Positions 1 through 7,637 of a DNA stretch of 14,650 nucleotides are shown here, one piece after another. The notes beneath the pieces were generated by a model. The model was not told the origin of the DNA. It was given only the letters and a program-made list of their open reading frames with translations, and made no database searches. How positions within the stretch are numbered: the first letter of the stretch is position 1; each line of letters opens with the position of its first letter. Source of the DNA: JAEUIG01 sp046349775 (GTDB taxonomy: Bacteria > Planctomycetota > Planctomycetia > Planctomycetales > Planctomycetaceae). The stretch is taken from positions 1 to 14,650 of the forward strand of contig JAXMBS010000099.1 of NCBI GenBank assembly GCA_046349775.1, given 5' to 3'. Made by a program: the position numbers and the translations under genes.

Positions 1-375
1 TCCCATCGCGCCGCTGCCCAGCGGACGGATAATCCGGTAGCGGCCGAATTTGTCCGGCAGCCGCTGCAGGAACGTTTCTTTGGCAGCCGCGTCCTGAACG
101 CGCTTGGGGGCGACAGTCTCGACGTTCTGTTCGGCCACGGAGTGCGTCGAGGCTTCGGGAACTGGGGGCGGAGCCGGGGAATCGGCCGGCCGCAACTGCG
201 CCAGCTCGTCAGACGTGATCAAGAGCGACCGCAGTTCGTTGGCGATGTCGGCATGCCCAGCCAGGAACTGTTCGACCGCGACCTGTTCGCCGCGATCGAT
301 GCGCTGCAGATAGTCGGCCAGCGCGGCGTTGACGCGGGGGTCGCCTGGACGGGAATCTCTCGGTTGCTCGGGCAT
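1..375 (-). CDS. Serine/threonine protein kinase, N-terminal part (runs off the left edge)
   Basis: The first 125 codons are present, reading from an ATG at 375 down to base 1 without a stop. The last visible residues, about 110-125, are FGRYRIIRPLGSGAMG. This is the opening of a Hanks-type kinase domain, with the glycine-rich ATP-binding loop G120-x-G122-x-x-G125. Residues about 18-52 (ADYLQRIDRGEQ, then EQFLAGHADIANELRSLL) match the short helical segment typically found ahead of the kinase domain in planctomycete kinases. Residues 63-75 form a Pro/Ala-rich linker. The start is supported by a GGAGGT Shine-Dalgarno; an ATG further upstream hits a stop after three codons. The gene lies 127 bases downstream of an ECF sigma gene on the same strand, so the two are probably co-transcribed and functionally linked. 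The catalytic loop and anything C-terminal lie outside the window, so activity and sensor domains cannot be judged. Confidence 0.88.
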   Translation of the reverse strand, partial: MPEQPRDSRPGDPRVNAALADYLQRIDRGEQVAVEQFLAGHADIANELRSLLITSDELAQLRPADSPAPPPVPEASTHSVAEQNVETVAPKRVQDAAAKETFLQRLPDKFGRYRIIRPLGSGAMG

Positions 376-387
376 GTCTGATTCCTC

Positions 388-393
388 ACCTCC
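388..393 (-). promoter_or_regulatory. Ribosome binding site of the kinase gene
   Basis: On the minus strand the bases read GGAGGTGAGGAATCAGAC followed by ATG. The GGAGGT core is 12 bases from the start and a second GAGG is closer. This strong site fixes the kinase start at 375. Confidence 0.6.
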
Positions 394-502
394 ACATGAC
401 AAGCCCCGTGGCGGCGGAATTGGGTGTGAGAAATCCGCTGGATTCTCTGCTTCTTACGACCCCAGAATAACTCCCCGCCCCAACCCTAATTGCCGTCAGT
501 GA

Positions 503-1105
503 TTACAGCTGTGAATCGGTGGCGGCTTCCGATCGAATTCGCTGGAGAGCACGCCTCATCAGCCAGATTAAGGCGTCGCGGCTCAGTCCCATCTCGTTGG
601 CGACTTCAGCCACGGTACGGCCCTCAATATACCGGAGTCGAAGCGCCTGTTTCTCGTCAGGCGGCAGTCGTTCCAGCGCATTCCGCAGCTTTGCATTGTC
701 TTCCTCCCGGATGAGCCGGCGACTGGGTGTGTCGGTGGCCCTGGCGGGCACATCGAATTGCCCGAGCGGGATATCGCGATCCGCAGCGCGCCGGCCGGCC
801 TGCAGATGATCACGAACGGCGTTACGGATGTTGTGCTCGTGGACCTGTCGGAGCCAGGCGACGAACTGTCCCGGCTCCGATCCCTCGAATTCGGCAATCC
901 GCTTATGGACCGACAGACAGGTTTGCTGCACGAGATCCGAAGCGTCGAGCCGGCCACGGATCCGGTTGTCGAGCAGGCGATCCGCCAGGTACCGCAGCTG
1001 CGCGCGCTGCTCATCGAGTAATTGCCCGAGAGCTGCACGATCCCCCTGGCGTGCTCGCAACAGCAGAGCGGCGGAGTGTTGATCCGGGCCCGTCACGTTC
1101 GCCAC
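503..1105 (-). CDS. ECF-family RNA polymerase sigma factor
   Basis: This is a 200-residue sigma-70-family factor with only regions 2 and 4. Region 2 spans about residues 12-101 and includes the core-binding segment LDASDLVQQTCLSVHKR at 53-69. Region 4 spans about 136-193 and begins LERLPPDEKQALRLRY. Its helix-turn-helix (TVAEVANEMGLS...LMRRALQRIR) would contact the -35 element. It would direct core polymerase to a dedicated promoter set. No anti-sigma gene is adjacent. The gene is followed on the same strand by a Ser/Thr kinase, an arrangement common in planctomycetes in which phosphorylation is thought to replace a classical anti-sigma switch; that link is inferred from gene order. The start at 1105 is GTG. 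A GTG three codons downstream (1096) is better placed behind the GAGGGTGG stretch and may be the true start, shortening the protein by three residues. Confidence 0.92.
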   Translation of the reverse strand: MANVTGPDQHSAALLLRARQGDRAALGQLLDEQRAQLRYLADRLLDNRIRGRLDASDLVQQTCLSVHKRIAEFEGSEPGQFVAWLRQVHEHNIRNAVRDHLQAGRRAADRDIPLGQFDVPARATDTPSRRLIREEDNAKLRNALERLPPDEKQALRLRYIEGRTVAEVANEMGLSRDALIWLMRRALQRIRSEAATDSQL

Positions 1106-1253
1106 CCTCGGCGGACAGATTGGTCGACTGAACGACGCGCATATTCTGCCCGGACCGCCCAGCGCGCACCAGCATCAGAGTGCGTGTCTGGACCGAACGA
1201 TGCAGGGGTCAATTGGGACGGCCACCTTGTCGGCGGTTTCAGCGGTCTTGTTC
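1106..1253. other. Upstream region of the sigma gene, no gene seen
   Basis: These bases separate the divergent sigma gene from the IS remnant and should contain the sigma-kinase promoter. I could not identify a convincing -35/-10 pair. Open frames crossing this stretch have no recognisable protein features. Confidence 0.4.
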
Positions 1254-2242
1254 TAAGCCTCGTTATGCGCTCTGCGGGCCACGCATAGCGTTGGAACCGA
1301 TCGCAGCAGACGTCGGTCGGTCGCCACGACCTCTGCGAGTTTCGGTGTTTCCAAACTGCGTGAAGATGGACCAACCGTCGCGGCTCAGGAACCAGCGTCT
1401 CCGAATCCACGGGTCCGGCGCATCAAGCAGAGACGCCGCGAACTCGGCCAGACCGCGCCCGCGACGACACGCAATCGCGTTCGGAAACGGCGCGCCGGTA
1501 ACCCCAGATCCAGGCCGCCATCGCCGCGCCCTGATCTGACACTGGCCGAGCTGAAGGCCACGCTCGGAACCGAGTTCTGCGTGCAGACGCTGTGCAACAC
1601 TTGGCTGCATGCGGCAAAACTCACCGTGAAAAAGTCCTGATCGCCGCCGAGCGGGACCGTCCGACGTGGTCGAGCAGCGGGCCGCCTGGCGTGTGGCTCA
1701 GCAGGGTCTCGATCCCGAGCGGCTGGTGTTTATTGACGGACACAGGTGAAAACCAACATGACCCGCACGTGCGCGGCCGCGCTGCCGCTGGGGAAGCGGT
1801 TGATTGCCAGCGTGCCGCACGGTCACTGGAAGACGACGACGTTTCTGGCGGCACTGCGGACCACCGGCCTGACGCGCGCTGGTCGTGGACGGCGCTTTCA
1901 ACGGCGACATCTTCCGGGCGTACGTGGAGCAGCAACTGGTGCCGACGCTGCGCTCCCGGCGATCTGGTGGTGCTGGACAATCTGAATGTCCACAAGGTTG
2001 CCGGAGTGCGGCGGGCGATCGTGTCGGTGGGCGCGCGGGTGGTATCTGCCGCCGCACGGTCCGGACCTGAATCCGATCGAGGCGGTGTTCTCGAAGTTCA
2101 AGCACGCTGGTGCGCCGGGTGAGCGCACGGTGGAGTCGCTGTGGCGCGTGCGGTCGGCTGGTGGAGGCCTTCAGCGAAGCGGAATGCCGCAACCACATCC
2201 GCCACTGCGGCTACCGCTACAGTTAATGTCGAGGCGGCTCTA
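1254..2242 (+). mobile_element. Decayed IS630-family insertion sequence (ends tentative)
   Basis: The degraded transposase inside it identifies the family. IS630 elements insert at TA. Tentative ends are TAAGCC..TCG at 1254-1263 and, read on the minus strand from 2242, TAGAGCCGCCTCG. These are alike if small gaps are allowed. The implied length of about 990 bases fits this family. The ends are a pattern seen by eye, are imperfect, and are much less certain than the presence of the element. Confidence 0.35.
1326..2226 (+). pseudogene. IS630-family transposase, multiply frameshifted
   Basis: Pieces of one transposase follow each other in changing frames. They are a helix-turn-helix/linker part (VRRIKQRRRELGQTAP from 1413), then DLTLAELKATLG from about 1530 through LTVKK ending at a premature TGA near 1640, then AAERDRP from about 1645. 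Next come DPERLVFID near 1711-1737, a broken stretch with another in-frame TGA, and KTNMTRT...VPHGHWKTTTFLAALR from 1746. The last pieces are the VVDGAFNGDIFRAYVEQQLVPTLR segment, GDLVVLDNLNVHK, the DLNPIEAVFSKFK block and the C-terminus HCGYRYS with stop at 2224-2226. The three parts of the DDE catalytic set (FID, VLDN, NPIE) are still readable but fall in different frames, so no functional enzyme is made. The frame changes are too many for programmed frameshifting. The N-terminal boundary near 1326 is approximate. Confidence 0.88.
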
Positions 2243-2283
2243 GTGCAAGGTTTCTCTGGCTATCTGGGCGATGGCGGCTTCAA

Positions 2284-3528
2284 TTGCTAGCTGCCGAGCC
2301 GCCTCCTTTCCCGAAGGAAGTAAAGGCTCTTCGCAAAATGGCCGAACCTCCGCAATGTCTGGAGGAACCGGCTCCATTCCCTGAAATTGCGGCCTCTCCC
2401 TCTGCCGGCGCAGTCTCTGGCTTACGCCTAAATGGCGAGAACGTCGACATTGCGACTGGGCTGAGAGGCGACGCGATCCTCGTTCCGTTACAGATCAAAA
2501 ATGAGACGCTGCAGTTTGTGTTGGATACGGGCGCGTCCGTTTCGGTGCTCGACTCAACGGTCGCCGCACGCTTTGGTCATCTGCGACGCAGTCGAAAGAC
2601 GTATCCGCCACGTTGTCCCCCCGTATTCGAGATGCCGGCAGCTCGACTACAAAACTTTGCGACAGACATTGCAATAGATGCCGCGCTCGCCGACCTTACC
2701 GGGGCTCGAGTTGTCAGCGGCCATGCAGTTGCTGGTTTGCTCGGCTCAGACGTCGCAGAAGGTCTTGTCGTCGGCATCGACTTTGATAATGGCCGATTGA
2801 TCCTCAGTGACAAGCTCGCAGCACCCACATCGGAAGGAATTCCACTCATCCGAGATGAGTACGGCAGGCCATGTATCGAAGTGACAATCAGCACCGGTCG
2901 CCAGATTCGGTTTTTGATCGATACAGGAATGTTAGCTCCTGGAGTCGGCGAACTTAGCGCTGACGTCTTTGAAGACCTTCACAAATCGGGGCAGCTCGCG
3001 GCAGTTGGTGCGACAGCGCACGTCCAAACACTTGCCGGCGAGTCCGCCGGTCGCAAGGGTCAGCTCACAAAATTCAAGGTCGGTCCGTTCGTCCACCGTG
3101 GAATCGGAGTTCGAGAAGGAACTCTCAATGGTTTCGGCCTGGATTATCTATCGCGATACAGAGTCACAATTGACTATGCGCGCAACCGCCTGTTTCTTGC
3201 TCCGGGGAACCGCATTGCAGAGCCGACGGCATTCGACATGAGCGGCTTGGCGGTCGTAACTCGGGATGGGTCAATCATCATTGACAAAGTGCACGCGGAC
3301 ACACCCGCAGACGCGGCGGGCATCCAGGCGGGGGACCGTCTTATCTCGCTCAACGGTTCGCAGATTAACATCGCGAAAATGCTGGATATTCGCAGAGCTC
3401 TTGCGGGTCGTGCAGGCAGCATTCTAACAATGCAGATTGACAGGCTGGGAACGAAACACGAGGTGCATTTGACGTTGGCGAATTGGCAGCATGTTGACAT
3501 CGCCGCTCAGACTGCAAGCACCGAATGA
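2284..3528 (+). CDS. Two-lobed retropepsin-like aspartyl protease with C-terminal PDZ domain; 5' end probably damaged
   Basis: The frame encodes 414 residues from a TTG at 2284; the first ATG is codon 19 at 2338. Lobe 1 (about 62-177) has the catalytic motif FVLDTGAS with D81 and a later hydrophobic-Gly strand GLLGSD at 151-156. Lobe 2 (about 186-308) repeats this architecture with FLIDTGM (D213) and GFGLDYLSRY at 283-292. A PDZ domain fills about 319-397 (GSIIIDKV...GIQAGDRLISLNG). Retropepsins normally dimerise to bring two DTG loops together; here both lobes lie on one chain, so an internal active site is likely. Peptide substrate is unknown. Such PDZ-bearing members are normally exported, yet this frame has no signal peptide and no good ribosome site. 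A lipoprotein-like signal (SLAIWAMAASIASC) reads in another frame at 2253-2294. The gene therefore may be truncated or frameshifted, possibly through the IS remnant ending just before it. The start is uncertain; the body from about 2440 is firmly coding. Confidence 0.8.
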   Translation: MLAAEPPPFPKEVKALRKMAEPPQCLEEPAPFPEIAASPSAGAVSGLRLNGENVDIATGLRGDAILVPLQIKNETLQFVLDTGASVSVLDSTVAARFGHLRRSRKTYPPRCPPVFEMPAARLQNFATDIAIDAALADLTGARVVSGHAVAGLLGSDVAEGLVVGIDFDNGRLILSDKLAAPTSEGIPLIRDEYGRPCIEVTISTGRQIRFLIDTGMLAPGVGELSADVFEDLHKSGQLAAVGATAHVQTLAGESAGRKGQLTKFKVGPFVHRGIGVREGTLNGFGLDYLSRYRVTIDYARNRLFLAPGNRIAEPTAFDMSGLAVVTRDGSIIIDKVHADTPADAAGIQAGDRLISLNGSQINIAKMLDIRRALAGRAGSILTMQIDRLGTKHEVHLTLANWQHVDIAAQTASTE

Positions 3529-3614
3529 CGATCGTACATGTCGCGACGTACCGCAGCCTTGGAACTGGCCGTATGCTTAGCCGACCGGCTACCGCCGCAA
3601 CCTTCGGGTTACGA

Positions 3615-5360
3615 TCAGAAATTGAAATCCATGCGGGCGCCGAACGTCTGAATCGTGCCGTCGCCGACGAATCGCGAGCCATTGAGCGCGCCAGCGGTCC
3701 CGGGAAACGTGACGGGAGGCGCATTGTCGACCCATGAGATGACGTAATTGAACTGAAATCGCGCATTCGCGTTCAGGAACCAGTTGACGCCGAACGTGGC
3801 GTCCTGCTCCTGGCCGCCGTTGACAAAGGCGCCGTAGTTCAAGTCGACCCAGTCGTACCGCACGCCGACCTGCCACGCGCCCCATTGGCCCTTGCGGATG
3901 TCTGCGTTCTGCTTCGGAATCGTGCGGCCAAAGACTCCGCTTTGCTGGATGTACGTGCGGTTCTCCCCCGTCAAAAAGTACAGCACTTCGGCATAGCCGC
4001 CGTTCATAAAGACGGTGCCCAGATTCGTGGCGACATTCTTTGCGGGTTTCGCGCCGTTGAACCAGCTCGCCATGTATTCGGCCTGAAACAGCCACGGCCC
4101 CCACTGGATCGCGACTTCCGGATTCAGCAGCGTCTGGCCCAGGGCAAAGAAGTTGCCGGTGTCGGCGAAGTTCGGGTCGAGCACTGAAGACGCGTTACGG
4201 ATGTCGCCGCGCGACCGCACGCGAACATTGTCGAATCCCTGCAGGGCGCCGACCGCCGTGTTGAACGAGCGGTACTCGGCGCCGACGCCGGTGTGGATCA
4301 GGTATCGTCCCTTGGACGCTTCATCGTAATACGGCGTGCAGATCAAGCGGCCGCCATACGTCCAGGCGTCGCCAATGTCGTAGGAAAAACCGGAGTCGTA
4401 GACGTTGTTCTTGTAGACGCCCACCTGCAGTCCGGCGCGTTTGTTGGCGGTATTATTGAACACCGAAATGCCGGGGGTGTAACCGTTGTTGTTGGCTCCG
4501 GTGAACACGTCCATGATCGGCGCGCGTTCCATGAAATCCAGAAAGCGAGCGCTCTCGATGTGCTCGAGACTGATCCAGTCCTGCTGATTGCCGACGCGGA
4601 TGTTCCCGACGACGGGCAGCTCCTTGAACGTCATGAACACCGTGGTGGGCTGCATCACGTGAATGGTGTTGCCGCCTTGTGCCAGCCCGCCGATGTTTCG
4701 CAGTCCGGTGGCCTGCGTGGCGGGATCATGCGGGTCCACGTTCTGCAGCGCGAGGGCGTAGTCGGACTCGAACACCCAGTCGATGTTGCGGTACATCGTG
4801 CCTTCGGCCCGGAGCCGGAGTCGGCGAAACGTGACGGAGTCCTGGACGCCGGCACCGCCCGGAATGCTGGTGATCCCGCTCAGGTTGCCGAAGTTGACGA
4901 AATCAAGCTGGACGACGCCACCCAGGTGCGTCTTGAAATTACCGTCTTTCGATGTAAACGTCAGACCGTCGCTGCCAAATGCACCAGACGCGGCGTCGGG
5001 GCCGAAAACACTTCCCGGAACCGTGCTCACATTTTTAGTCGCCGGGCCGGCGGCCGACGCATTTGGGTCGTAGGAGACCGGATTGTCGCCCCGATTCTGA
5101 AGTTCCTCGATGAGCTCGCGCTGACGTTCAAGCTCGGCACGCTGCTGCTGGAGCATCGCGCGCAGCTCCGCAATCGGATCCGTCGCGGCCGGCGGTTCCT
5201 GTGCAAACGGTTCCGTCAGCTCAAAGAGCACGCCTGAACCGGGTTCAGCCGGGGGCGCTTCCGGCGCTTGCGAGAAGGCAGTCGAGGTCGCGAGGGCCAG
5301 TGCAATGCACACCCAGGCATGCGTCCCAAGAGTATTAAGCAGTCGTGTACCAACCGGCAT
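3615..5360 (-). CDS. OprO/OprP-type (phosphate-selective family) outer-membrane porin
   Basis: The protein has 581 residues from an ATG at 5360. Residues 1-32 form a signal peptide (hydrophobic core AWVCIALALATS, likely cleavage after FSQA). Residues 61-90 are a Gln/Glu/Arg-rich coiled coil (DPIAELRAMLQQQRAELERQ...). A flexible linker leads to a beta barrel from about 128 to the end, starting at the GLTFTSKDGNFKTHLGG strand and finishing with a terminal Phe (ARMDFNF), the usual outer-membrane assembly signal. Alternating aromatic strands and the RRLRLRAEGTMYRNIDW segment are typical of the OprO/OprP family. The barrel would form a trimeric channel for anions or small solutes; phosphate specificity is a family label and is not shown here. 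The coiled coil probably helps trimerisation. It converges with the protease gene (86-base gap) and diverges from the efflux locus. No pho-box-like repeat was recognised upstream. Confidence 0.9.
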   Translation of the reverse strand: MPVGTRLLNTLGTHAWVCIALALATSTAFSQAPEAPPAEPGSGVLFELTEPFAQEPPAATDPIAELRAMLQQQRAELERQRELIEELQNRGDNPVSYDPNASAAGPATKNVSTVPGSVFGPDAASGAFGSDGLTFTSKDGNFKTHLGGVVQLDFVNFGNLSGITSIPGGAGVQDSVTFRRLRLRAEGTMYRNIDWVFESDYALALQNVDPHDPATQATGLRNIGGLAQGGNTIHVMQPTTVFMTFKELPVVGNIRVGNQQDWISLEHIESARFLDFMERAPIMDVFTGANNNGYTPGISVFNNTANKRAGLQVGVYKNNVYDSGFSYDIGDAWTYGGRLICTPYYDEASKGRYLIHTGVGAEYRSFNTAVGALQGFDNVRVRSRGDIRNASSVLDPNFADTGNFFALGQTLLNPEVAIQWGPWLFQAEYMASWFNGAKPAKNVATNLGTVFMNGGYAEVLYFLTGENRTYIQQSGVFGRTIPKQNADIRKGQWGAWQVGVRYDWVDLNYGAFVNGGQEQDATFGVNWFLNANARFQFNYVISWVDNAPPVTFPGTAGALNGSRFVGDGTIQTFGARMDFNF

Positions 5361-5959
5361 GACCGTGAGTTCGCTCAGGAGCTAAGACAGAATCGCCACT
5401 AAGCATGGGCGCATCCCGCCAATTTATCGGATCGGCAGAACCGCTATGAGTCGTAGAATCCCTACAATCCCGGAAGCTTGACCAATCGGCATCTTTTCAC
5501 ACTCAATCAGCGGGCACAAATCGCTGTTGAACCGGCGGAAAATGCTGATCAGGGCGTCTTTCGTTGACCAACAGTGTGCGGACTACAACGACCGGTTGTG
5601 CGGCCAGCAGCGGGCCATCCTTACGAGGACGGAAGCTCACGCCGCCTCATCGCAGCGATATCTGCATTGCTGTGAGGAACAGGCCGACGCTGCACCGGCA
5701 GAAATTGCAGGTGCTGAGCATCAAAGTCCGCTTGATCGATTTGACCGGTACTCGACTTCCAGCGGTGTTCCCCCGAGCGCGGCCCTTCTCACCGCTCGAT
5801 TCCGCAATGTCGATAAAGTCCACCAGACCGAACCCGCGGTCTCCTTGCGACCGCGCGCCGTGACGTGCGGACGTCGCCTGCAGCAATGGTGAGCGCGGTG
5901 TTCATTACCGAGGGAATCACAACACGCCACAACGTGATCCAGCCAATGCGTGAGTCGGG
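5361..5959. other. Long divergent intergenic region between porin and efflux operon
   Basis: This stretch of 599 bases must hold promoters for both flanking transcripts. I see no recognisable protein in any frame: the longest frame begins at a TTG at 5527, has 121 codons and no family features. A weak sigma-70-like -35 (TTGACC at 5478-5483) has only a poor -10 match about 17-18 bases downstream. One 7-base inverted repeat is listed separately. A small RNA or regulator target could be here, but nothing specific is visible. Confidence 0.45.
5761..5796. repeat. Inverted repeat in the porin-efflux intergenic region
   Basis: AGCGGTG at 5761-5767 is perfectly complementary to CACCGCT at 5790-5796, with 22 bases between. 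It could be a dyad operator or an RNA stem in the efflux leader. No T-run follows, so it does not look like a terminator. A match of this length can occur by chance. Confidence 0.35.
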
Positions 5960-7624
5960 ATGAAAGGATTCGTCGTGTACCAGTCGCCAAAGGCCACGAG
6001 GCCATGGGGATTCGTATGCATCTGGCTGATGCTGGTTCCGGGAGTTGCCTGCGCGCAAGCACAATTGCAGGTGCCGGCAGCCCCGCCGGCGGAGCTCCCT
6101 GATCTGCCTGCGCCCCCGAATACGCTGCTCAGACCTGGCGAATACCCAATCGACCTCGCCACGGCCCTGCAACTCGCGGGCGTTGAGAATCCTGAACTGC
6201 AGTTGGCGCGCGAGCGACTCACGGAGGCGGCCGCCGTGCGCATGTTGGCCGCTGCTCAGGCCTTGCCGAATATCAATGTCGGCAGCAACTACGACCTGCA
6301 CCGCGGCGTGCTGCAGCAATCGAACGGCAATATCCTGCACGTCAACCGCGATGCGCTATACGTCGGTCTGGGCGCGAATGCGATCGCCGCCGGAACGGTC
6401 AATATCCCCGGCATCCAATACAACCTGAATGTCGGGCAGGCCTGGTTTAATTACCTGCGCAGCCAGCAGGTGGTCGCCCGTCAGAGTGCCGCCACTGCCA
6501 CCGCGCACAACGACGTGATGCTGAAGGTGTGCCTGGCGTACTGTGAACTGCTCCGGGCGCAGACGGCCCGAGCGCTTGCTGAGAAGAACCGCGAGGAGAT
6601 GGCCGAAGTGGCTCGTCTCACAGCCGAGTATGCCCGCACCGGCGCAGGCCGGAAGGCGGACGCCGATCGCGCGGCCGTCGAATTGCGTCGGCGCGAAGCC
6701 GAGCTGACGCAGACCGAAGCGGACATCCTGAGTGCGTCGGCGCGGTTGTGCCGGTTGTTGAGCCTCGACCCGTCGACGCGGCTAGTGCCGATCGACGGTG
6801 TCGCTGTGCCGACGCCAGTCGTTCCGGAGCAGATTCCGGTCAATGAACTGATCGCGATTGCGCTGATGCAGCGGCCCGAACTGGCCGAACGGCGGGCGGA
6901 AATCCAGGAAGCGCTGTTGGGACTGTCCAGCGCCGAGTTGCTGCCGTTCTCGCCCAACGTCATTTCCGGGTTGAGTAGTGGCGCATTCGGAGGCGGCAGC
7001 GACCTGATCAGCCGGCCGGCCGGTTTCATTGGCGGCAACGGAAAGCTTCAGAAGGGGCCGCGGTTCGGCAACTTCGACGGCCGCATGGACTATGACATCG
7101 TGGCCTACTGGACACTGCAGAATCTCGGTTGCGGGAACAGGGCCCAGATCCGCATCGCCGCCAGCGTGGCACGGCAGGCGAACCTGCGGCAGGTGGAGAC
7201 GCTGAACCGGATCCGGGCCGAAGTCGCCGAAGCGCATGCGCGGACCAACGCGAAGTCCATGCAGGTCGACGTCATGGCTAGCGCGATTACGTCCAGCACA
7301 GAGGCGTTTACCGAAGACCTCAAACGGATCCGTTCCGGGTTCGGGTTGCCGATTGAAGTGATTGACAGCCTGCGGCTGCTCAGCCGCTCGCGGATGGAAT
7401 ACCTCGGCGCGATCATTGAATACAACCAGTCGCAGTTCCAGTTGTACGTCGCGATGGGACAACCACCGGCCAATTTTCTGTCGCGACCCGTGCCGCAAGA
7501 GTTGATTGAACATGGGGATCCGCCGCCGGTCGTGCTGCCTATCTCCTCCAGCGCCGACGTAGCGGCTCCGGGCGCCGCGCAGCTGGGAGTCCGGATTCTG
7601 ACAACGACGAACATGTCGAACTGA
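5960..7624 (+). CDS. TolC-type outer-membrane efflux factor (first of two)
   Basis: The protein has 554 residues. The N-terminus has a signal peptide with core GFVCIWLMLVPGVACAQA and probable cleavage near residues 32-34. A Pro-rich spacer of about 20 residues follows. Two outer-membrane-efflux (OEP) repeats cover about 64-275 and 295-500. Each has long heptad-like helices (NPELQLARERLTEAAA, ARALAEKNREEMAEVARL; the second ending in GLPIEVIDSLRLL...YLGAIIEYNQSQFQLY). The VNRDALYVGLGANAIAAGTV segment is typical of beta-strand-forming parts of these exit ducts. A trimer would span the outer membrane and periplasm and dock to the adaptor encoded downstream. The ATG at 5960 is preceded only by a weak purine stretch (GAGTCGGG). 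The next gene starts 13 bases after the stop, so the two are almost certainly translated from one mRNA. Confidence 0.9.
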   Translation: MKGFVVYQSPKATRPWGFVCIWLMLVPGVACAQAQLQVPAAPPAELPDLPAPPNTLLRPGEYPIDLATALQLAGVENPELQLARERLTEAAAVRMLAAAQALPNINVGSNYDLHRGVLQQSNGNILHVNRDALYVGLGANAIAAGTVNIPGIQYNLNVGQAWFNYLRSQQVVARQSAATATAHNDVMLKVCLAYCELLRAQTARALAEKNREEMAEVARLTAEYARTGAGRKADADRAAVELRRREAELTQTEADILSASARLCRLLSLDPSTRLVPIDGVAVPTPVVPEQIPVNELIAIALMQRPELAERRAEIQEALLGLSSAELLPFSPNVISGLSSGAFGGGSDLISRPAGFIGGNGKLQKGPRFGNFDGRMDYDIVAYWTLQNLGCGNRAQIRIAASVARQANLRQVETLNRIRAEVAEAHARTNAKSMQVDVMASAITSSTEAFTEDLKRIRSGFGLPIEVIDSLRLLSRSRMEYLGAIIEYNQSQFQLYVAMGQPPANFLSRPVPQELIEHGDPPPVVLPISSSADVAAPGAAQLGVRILTTTNMSN

Positions 7625-7637
7625 CAGGGGTTCGTCG

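Noticed and set aside
3596..3613. Small hairpin AACC-TTCG-GGTT between the convergent protease and porin genes as a terminator
   Set aside because: The stem is only four pairs plus two beyond a mismatch, and there is no T-run on either side.
4293..5237. A 314-codon plus-strand open frame opposite the porin
   Set aside because: It is antisense to a well-supported porin, has no recognisable domain, and is explained by the G+C-rich codon pattern of the porin gene.
5478..5507. TTGACC followed by an AT-rich stretch as a promoter for the efflux operon
   Set aside because: The -10 region matches the consensus at only two or three positions and lies more than 450 bases from the gene.
5527..5892. 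A 121-codon frame starting with TTG in the long intergenic region
   Set aside because: It has no recognisable motif, no clear ribosome site, and several competing frames of similar length overlap it.
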